Below, piece after piece: positions 6,205 through 10,231 of a stretch of 10,231 nucleotides of DNA. The first letter of the stretch is position 1. The number at the start of each line of letters is the position of its first letter. Origin of the DNA: Bdellovibrio sp. GTDB lineage: Bacteria; Bdellovibrionota; Bdellovibrionia; Bdellovibrionales; Bdellovibrionaceae. The translations under genes were made by a program, and so were the position numbers. The notes beneath the pieces were generated by a model that did not search any database, was not told where the DNA came from, and worked only from the letters and a program-made list of their open reading frames with translations. The DNA lies in NCBI GenBank assembly GCA_003176075.1, contig PSRN01000047.1:1-10231 (forward strand), read 5' to 3'.

Positions 6205-7304
6205 CGCGAGGCTCTCTGCGAGGCTCGCTTTAGGACTCGCTGTGAGGCTCGCTTTTGCGCGACGATTCGCGCGGCCCGCTTTTGGGCGACGATCCGCGCG
6301 CCCTTGGCGGCCACCGAGCTTACAAACACGGTCGGTTCAAGGCCCCTTTGCAAAAAAACTTTCTTCACCACCTGGCCGATACGACGGGATGAGGCCTCAG
6401 ACGGGGCCCAGGCAAAAACACTGGGGCCGGCCCCTGAAATTGAAAAACCGAGGGCGCCCGCCTTTAAGGCCGCGATCTTGGCTTCCTCAAATCCGGGAAT
6501 CAAATGAGCGCGTTGAGGCTCAATGACGTCGTCGCGCAAGGTTTCACTCAAGAGTTCAAGATCGCCGCTCATGCAAGCCTTGATAAAACCAGCAACGGAA
6601 GCCGTCTGACGAACAAATTTTTCAAGCGGAACCTGCCCATTCAACACCGCCCGCGCCATTCTCGTTTCCAGCTCAAAGCCGGGGTGAACCACCACGCAGT
6701 GAACAGCGGCGGGGACCGGAACGCGCGTGATCGCGAGCGGATGAAGCGAATAGATCAGCTGGAGTCCTCCAAATAAAGACGGCGCCACGTTGTCGGCGTG
6801 AGTTGCGCCGCTGGCAACCGCCTCGCCGGCCAGGGAGGCCGCCAGGAGCTCTTGTGGATTGAGAGACTTTTTCAGCAAAGCGTTTGCCGCCAAAGCACCA
6901 GCCACCGCCGAAGCGGCCGACCCGCCAAGACCTGAACCGAGCGGAATCCCCTTTTCAATCTCCAGTTCAAGCGCGATTTCGGCCCGAGCCAGGCGAAGAA
7001 CCTCCAGCGCCGCACGGCCCGCGGTGTTGCGTTCAGGTTCGAGTGAAATTCTCGTGCTGAGACCCGAGATCGAAGCCACCCGCACGCTCGCGGACTCTCG
7101 AGCAGACTCTGTCGCGGACCCTGTCGCGGATTCTCCGGTGACCCGCCGGGCGCGCACGCGATCGCCAAAACCTTCGAGGGCAAATCCAAGAATGTCAAAG
7201 CCAACGCCCACATTGCCAACACTGGCAGGAGCAAAGGCCACGGCTTCAATTGGCGGCGGCGTCACGTGGGCGGCGAAGCCGCCACGGGTGTTTTTCGCGG
7301 TCAT
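6201..7304 (-). CDS. thrB: Homoserine kinase (GHMP kinase family)
   Basis: Phosphorylates L-homoserine with ATP to O-phosphohomoserine, in the cytoplasm. The 367-residue protein has the three GHMP kinase motifs: AFAPASVGNVGVGFDILG (23-40), the ATP loop PLGSGLGGSAASAVAGA (121-137), and GFSISGAGPSVFAWA (286-300). E. coli ThrB is near 310 residues, so about 55 extra residues are present. They are accounted for by an N-terminal extension (1-20) coded partly by a hairpin repeat, a 12-nt tandem repeat block at 58-73 (ESAT/GSAT/ESAR/ESAS), and a C-terminal tail (336-367) built of 27-nt repeats. The ATG overlaps the thrA stop (ATGA) and the TGA overlaps the thrC ATG, so all are coupled. Catalytic motifs are undamaged. 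Confidence 0.94.
   Translation of the reverse strand: MTAKNTRGGFAAHVTPPPIEAVAFAPASVGNVGVGFDILGFALEGFGDRVRARRVTGESATGSATESARESASVRVASISGLSTRISLEPERNTAGRAALEVLRLARAEIALELEIEKGIPLGSGLGGSAASAVAGALAANALLKKSLNPQELLAASLAGEAVASGATHADNVAPSLFGGLQLIYSLHPLAITRVPVPAAVHCVVVHPGFELETRMARAVLNGQVPLEKFVRQTASVAGFIKACMSGDLELLSETLRDDVIEPQRAHLIPGFEEAKIAALKAGALGFSISGAGPSVFAWAPSEASSRRIGQVVKKVFLQRGLEPTVFVSSVAAKGARIVAQKRAARIVAQKRASQRVLKRASQRASR
6204..6299 (-). repeat. Decaying tandem repeat forming the ThrB C-terminal tail
   Basis: A 27-nt unit coding ARIVAQKRA occurs twice (residues 336-344 and 345-353; 6 nt or fewer differ), followed by shorter degenerate units coding SQRVLKRA and SQRASR up to the stop codon. The normal family C-terminus ends near the first GARIV, so the duplication appears to have displaced the stop and created a basic tail of about 28 residues without breaking the ATGA overlap with thrC. 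Confidence 0.7.
7086..7133 (-). repeat. 12-nt tandem repeat, four units, inside thrB
   Basis: Four units of 12 nt, coding ESAT, GSAT, ESAR and ESAS (residues 58-73). The first two differ at three positions and the others are more diverged. They lie in the loop after the first GHMP motif. Being a multiple of three, copy-number change would keep the frame. Confidence 0.7.
7265..7286 (+). repeat. 22-nt palindromic repeat, copy B (start of thrB)
   Basis: Left arm CGTGGGCGGC, loop GAA, right arm GCCGCCACG, followed by GGTG. It forms a 9-bp stem with one bulged G. It codes residues 7-14 (RGGFAAHV region) of the ThrB N-terminal extension, 18 nt after the start codon, where a hairpin could slow early elongation. 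Copy A at 1006-1027 differs only in the loop and at one base of the right arm. Confidence 0.65.
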
Positions 7305-9904
7305 ATCGCGGCCCCCAAATAGGAAGCCAATCGCAAAAGATCAGCGAAAACCCCGCCGGCGGTGACTTCGGGGCCAGCCCCCGGTCCCTGGACAATCAAC
7401 GGGTCGATGCGATAACGCTCGCTCGTGATCGCAAGGATATTGTCCGTACGGCCAAGACGTCCAAAGGCGTGCTCCTTGGGAAACTCTTGCAAGCCCACGC
7501 GCGCCGTTCGCGAAGCGACATCAATAACGCCGGCGTATCGCAAAATCTGGCCGCGGGCCTGGGCTGATTCCAGCCTTTTCGTTACCGCGCCGTCATGGTC
7601 GGACAAGCGATCGAGATATTCCGTGGGACTGGCTTTCTGCAGCTCAGCCGGAACCAGGCTCTCCACCGTGACCTCTGACAGCTCCAGCGGCAAGCCCAAT
7701 TCGCGGGCGAGGATCACGAGCTTGCGGGCAAAATCCCGACCGCTCAAATCATCGCGCGGATCTGGTTCAGTGAAGCCCCGACGTTTCGCCTCCTTCACAA
7801 TTTCACTGAAGATTCGACCCGGTTGAAGAGAGTTAAAGAGATAAGAAAGTGTGCCGGATAGAATCCCTTCAATTTTCAAAACCCGGTCGCCGGTTTGCAC
7901 CAGATCACGCAGCGTGGAGATGATCGGCAAGGCCGCCCCCACGGTCGTCTCATAGAGGTAATGACAGCGCTCACTGCGGCTGAGATCTCTCAACTCCCGG
8001 TAAGCGGAATAACTGCCGGAGTTGGCTTTCTTGTTCGGCGTCACCACATGGATCCCGCGCGCCAGCCAATCTTTGTACCGGCTCGCGACCCTTTCATCCG
8101 CCGTGCAATCGATGATCACGGAGTTGGGCAAGTAATCGGTCCGCACAAAATCAGCGAACTGGTCGAGATGCACGGGCTCCCGCAGGGCCGCTTTCCACTC
8201 AGCCAGCGGAATTCCCTGGTCGCTGAAACCCATTTTTTGCGAGTTGGCTATCGCTCGCAGGCGAATGTCCACATGAAGCTCTTTCTTCAATCGCCGCGAT
8301 TGTGCTTCCAGCTGGCGCAACAGCTCGGATCCGATAAGACCCGTGCCAATCAGACCCAGGCTGAGCGTTTGACTGGAGAGATAAAAGCCGGCGTGGGCCG
8401 CCCGCAGCGCCTTGCTTGAATCTTTTTGATCAATCACCAGAGAAATGTTTCGCTCTGACGAACCTTGGGCGATGGCGCGAATGTTGACACCGGCGTTCGC
8501 CAGACTGGTGAAAAACCTGGCCGCCACCCCCCGGTGAGCGATCATTCCATCCCCCACCGCCGCGACCACGGTGCAGGGGTAAAGGAGTTCCACTTTCTCC
8601 ATTTGGTGATGATGGAATTCGGCGAAAAAGACCTTCTCCACCGTCGTCTTGGCGAGTTCCCCTTGCGCGCCCGGAATGGCAAAACAAATCGACTGTTCCG
8701 AACTGGCCTGGGAGATCATAATCACCGAAACCCCCACCTCTTTGAGAGCGCCAAAAAGCCGGCCGGCGACTCCCGGCACCCCCAGCATCCCTGTTCCTTC
8801 GAGGTTCAATAGAGCCACATCTTCAATGGTCGCCAGCCCTTTCACCGGCGGCGGTCCCCCCTCCTTTGTGGAGGTGCCGACGGAGCCGCCTCGGGCGGCG
8901 GAGCTCCCGAAGACACCGGCTTGGTTGCTCGCCGCCACTTTTTCGGGCGCGCAAATTACCGTGCCGGGGTGGGTGGAGTTAAAAGTGTTGCGAATGGCGA
9001 CTGGAATCTTTCCTTCAATCGCTGGAAAAATCGTCTTCGGATGCAGCACCTTCGCGCCGAAAAAAGCAAGTTCGGTGGCCTCGTAATAGGACATCACCGG
9101 CAGCACGAAGGCTTCCGGAACGCGCCGGGGATCGGCGCTCATCACGCCATCCACGTCGGTCCAAATAGTTACGAGCGGGGCTTTGAGGAGTTTTCCAAAG
9201 ATCGACGCTGAAAAGTCGCTGCCATTCCTCCCCAACGTGGTGGCGACGCCCTCACGGGTCGAGCCGATGTACCCGGTGATGACCAGATAAGGAAACGAAG
9301 GATGCCGCTCGAGCCATTGATCCAGCCGATTTTGTGAATGGGCCCAATCGACCGAGGGTCCGCCATCGGATTTCACAATGGTCAAAGCTTGGCGGGCATC
9401 GAGCCAGGCCGTCGCGCAACCCAGGGATTTGAGATAAGTCCAAAGGATCTGCGCCGACCAAACCTCGCCATAGCCGCTCACGATTTCCAAAATAGAATCC
9501 GACGATGTCTGCGTCACCTGGATCCCGCGAAGAACGTCTCGGATATCCTGGATGTCTTTCATCAACTGCGTGCGAAACTCATTGGGAGCCTCACCCCCGT
9601 GATGGGGGGCCCCGCTGTAACTTGCGGCTCCGCTGTAACTTGCGGCTCCGCCGAGCAAACTTGACAACGTCATCAGATGCTTTTGCGCCAATTCATCCAA
9701 ACCCGTTTGAGCCCGTTCGTCCCTCGCCTTGGCCAGTTCGATCAACTCGATCAGCTTGTTGGTCACCCCTGACATGGCCGAAACCACAATGGCTTTTCTT
9801 TCGCCTGGCTCGGCTTGAACAATATTTGCAACGCGTTGATAACCTTCAACGCTTCCCACACTGGTGCCACCAAATTTATGGACAAACCAACCTTGATTTT
9901 TCAT
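7301..9904 (-). CDS. thrA: Bifunctional aspartokinase / homoserine dehydrogenase
   Basis: Catalyses the first step (aspartate to aspartyl phosphate) and third step (aspartate semialdehyde to homoserine) of the threonine/methionine branch. Aspartokinase: KFGGTSV (10-16), VVSAMSGVTNKL (40-51), GYGEVWSA (144-151), LGRNGSDFSA (224-233), TDVDGVMSADPR (249-260), GAKVLHP (283-289). Two ACT-type regulatory domains follow, about 366-430 and 446-510 (EGTGMLGVPGV, VGDGMIAHRGV), implying feedback by threonine. Homoserine dehydrogenase: NAD(P) loop GLIGTGLIG (517-525), TPNKKAN (622-628), ILSGTLSYLFN (681-691), and GRDFARK with catalytic D724 and K728. At 867 residues it exceeds E. coli ThrA (820); two repeat-rich insertions, residues 85-107 and 323-353, explain the excess. 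First gene of the operon. No thrL-like leader peptide or attenuator was seen; the promoter lies immediately upstream and the mRNA may be leaderless. Confidence 0.96.
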   Translation of the reverse strand: MKNQGWFVHKFGGTSVGSVEGYQRVANIVQAEPGERKAIVVSAMSGVTNKLIELIELAKARDERAQTGLDELAQKHLMTLSSLLGGAASYSGAASYSGAPHHGGEAPNEFRTQLMKDIQDIRDVLRGIQVTQTSSDSILEIVSGYGEVWSAQILWTYLKSLGCATAWLDARQALTIVKSDGGPSVDWAHSQNRLDQWLERHPSFPYLVITGYIGSTREGVATTLGRNGSDFSASIFGKLLKAPLVTIWTDVDGVMSADPRRVPEAFVLPVMSYYEATELAFFGAKVLHPKTIFPAIEGKIPVAIRNTFNSTHPGTVICAPEKVAASNQAGVFGSSAARGGSVGTSTKEGGPPPVKGLATIEDVALLNLEGTGMLGVPGVAGRLFGALKEVGVSVIMISQASSEQSICFAIPGAQGELAKTTVEKVFFAEFHHHQMEKVELLYPCTVVAAVGDGMIAHRGVAARFFTSLANAGVNIRAIAQGSSERNISLVIDQKDSSKALRAAHAGFYLSSQTLSLGLIGTGLIGSELLRQLEAQSRRLKKELHVDIRLRAIANSQKMGFSDQGIPLAEWKAALREPVHLDQFADFVRTDYLPNSVIIDCTADERVASRYKDWLARGIHVVTPNKKANSGSYSAYRELRDLSRSERCHYLYETTVGAALPIISTLRDLVQTGDRVLKIEGILSGTLSYLFNSLQPGRIFSEIVKEAKRRGFTEPDPRDDLSGRDFARKLVILARELGLPLELSEVTVESLVPAELQKASPTEYLDRLSDHDGAVTKRLESAQARGQILRYAGVIDVASRTARVGLQEFPKEHAFGRLGRTDNILAITSERYRIDPLIVQGPGAGPEVTAGGVFADLLRLASYLGAAI
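8846..8938 (-). repeat. In-frame palindrome-rich insertion in thrA between kinase and ACT domains
   Basis: Codes residues 323-353, a Gly/Ser/Ala/Pro-rich stretch in the linker before VKGLATIEDVALLNLEG. The DNA has two hairpins: CCTCC/GGAGG with a 5-nt loop (8860-8874) and GCCGCC/GGCGGC with a TCG loop (8885-8899). GGAGGTGCCGA (8870-8880) is identical to 2281-2291 in the intergenic hairpin. A mobile or expanding palindromic element read through in frame is likely. Confidence 0.6.
9584..9652 (-). repeat. In-frame insertion in thrA with 18-bp tandem duplication and hairpin
   Basis: Codes residues 85-107 (GAASYSGAASYSGAP... region), in a helical hairpin of the kinase domain. GCTGTAACTTGCGGCTCC (plus strand) is perfectly repeated at 9614-9631 and 9632-9649. 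Next to it CCCCC (9594-9598) and GGGGG (9604-9608) form a hairpin with a 5-nt loop. The perfect identity of the two units suggests a recent duplication. Confidence 0.75.
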
Positions 9905-9910
9905 GCCCGA

Positions 9911-9939
9911 ATTAGAGCATCGGAGAGGCTTAGAGGCAA
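9911..9939 (-). promoter_or_regulatory. Predicted sigma70-like promoter of the thr operon
   Basis: On the minus strand, TTGCCT (9934-9939, 4/6 to consensus) and TCTAAT (9911-9916, 5/6) are separated by exactly 17 nt. The -10 hexamer ends 6 nt before the thrA ATG (9904), which would put the transcription start at or near the A of the start codon. No ribosome-binding site precedes the ATG, consistent with a leaderless mRNA. Confidence 0.55.
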
Positions 9940-9975
9940 GCGGACCACCCTTATTGCCTGCTCTTTTCGCTGCGA

Positions 9976-9986
9976 GCGTGGGCGGC
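9976..9986 (+). repeat. Intergenic copy of the GCGTGGGCGGC core
   Basis: In the 162-nt divergent gap between thrA and the stress protein gene, GAGCGTGGGCGGCAG is identical over 15 nt with the copy at the GT9 gene end (1003-1017). Its right arm (GGCACATCG) is degenerate. Nothing else was identified in this gap besides the thrA promoter and the ribosome-binding site of the divergent gene. Confidence 0.45.
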
Positions 9987-10066
9987 AGGGCACATCGATT
10001 GCAGCGACTTGTTCATGCTTGTCTGCATTGCTGTCAGTTTCACGAAAAGAAATCAAAGGAGGCATT

Positions 10067-10231
10067 ATGGCACATCGAGTGTTCGGAAAAGCCCAGAAGA
10101 AGGAGTCAATTCGTCGCCCGTCCGCACGGACCGCATCTTCACGTGGAGGTGGCATGTCCACGGTGGAAGCGGGACGCCGCGGGGGCCGACGAACGGCAAA
10201 AACCCATGGTCGCGAATTTTACGAGGAGATC
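10067..10231 (+). CDS. KGG-motif general stress protein (3' end outside window)
   Basis: The first 55 codons of a small, very basic protein, open to the right edge. The segment GRRGGRRTAKTHGREFYEEI matches the stress-induced KGG repeat, a hydrophilic, probably disordered motif found in Bacillus GsiB, E. coli YciG and fungal Con-10 type proteins; the typical continuation is a further Gly-Arg-Lys-Gly-Gly. Residues 1-30 are Arg/Lys/Ser-rich. The ATG is preceded by AAAGGAGG (10055-10062) at 4 nt, a near-perfect ribosome-binding site, implying high expression. It is divergent from thrA. I could not recognise a promoter for it upstream. Confidence 0.8.
   Translation, partial: MAHRVFGKAQKKESIRRPSARTASSRGGGMSTVEAGRRGGRRTAKTHGREFYEEI

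Noticed and set aside
9594..9649. Repeats in thrA considered as a small CRISPR-like array
   Set aside because: The units are directly adjacent without spacers, only two in number, and lie in an open coding frame.
9905..10066. thrL-type leader peptide or attenuator ahead of thrA
   Set aside because: No short ORF rich in Thr/Ile codons and no terminator hairpin with T-run was found on the minus strand.
9901..10161. Minus-strand ORF of 86 codons ending on the thrA start (ATGA-like overlap)
   Set aside because: It lies antisense to the KGG protein gene, which has a perfect ribosome-binding site and a family motif. It also spans the predicted thrA promoter and has no recognisable content.

Overview
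The window looks like chromosomal DNA from a Gram-negative bacterium of moderately high GC. It carries two heptosyltransferase-type glycosyltransferases (implying LPS), a predicted exported transglutaminase-like protein, and a complete threonine operon built around a fused aspartokinase-homoserine dehydrogenase. The Cys-rich GT9 protein and the gene mix recall Bdellovibrionota-type predatory or deltaproteobacterial genomes. That is recollection of family resemblance, not a search result.

Layout. Positions 1-2146 (minus strand) hold two consecutive GT9 glycosyltransferases; the second runs off the left edge and starts at GTG. Positions 2223-3122 (plus strand) form a small accessory island. It has a GC-rich hairpin, then a 30-bp near-perfect palindrome abutting a nucleotidyltransferase gene, then a coupled ribbon-helix-helix (RHH) gene. 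This has the form of a self-regulated toxin-antitoxin-like module. Positions 3144-9904 (minus strand) form one tightly packed operon read from the right: thrA (aspartokinase-homoserine dehydrogenase), thrB (homoserine kinase), thrC (threonine synthase), a LOG-family protein, and a transglutaminase-like protein. The first three junctions are 4-nt stop/start overlaps. A sigma70-like promoter lies so close to the thrA ATG that the mRNA may be leaderless. Positions 10067-10231 (plus strand) hold the start of a divergent KGG-type stress protein gene with a very strong ribosome-binding site.

How the genes work together. ThrA makes aspartyl phosphate and later homoserine, ThrB phosphorylates homoserine, and ThrC converts the product to threonine. 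Aspartate-semialdehyde dehydrogenase is not in the window. The two GT9 enzymes probably add sugars to the LPS core.

The two most noteworthy signals are these. (1) The nucleotidyltransferase/RHH pair has a palindromic operator and a possible leaderless start. (2) Short GC-rich palindromes and tandem repeats sit in frame inside otherwise conserved threonine enzymes. They include a 22-nt hairpin repeat (arms CGTGGGCGGC and GCCRCCACG around a 3-nt loop) present at the end of a GT9 gene and at the start of thrB, with related sequence in the intergenic regions.
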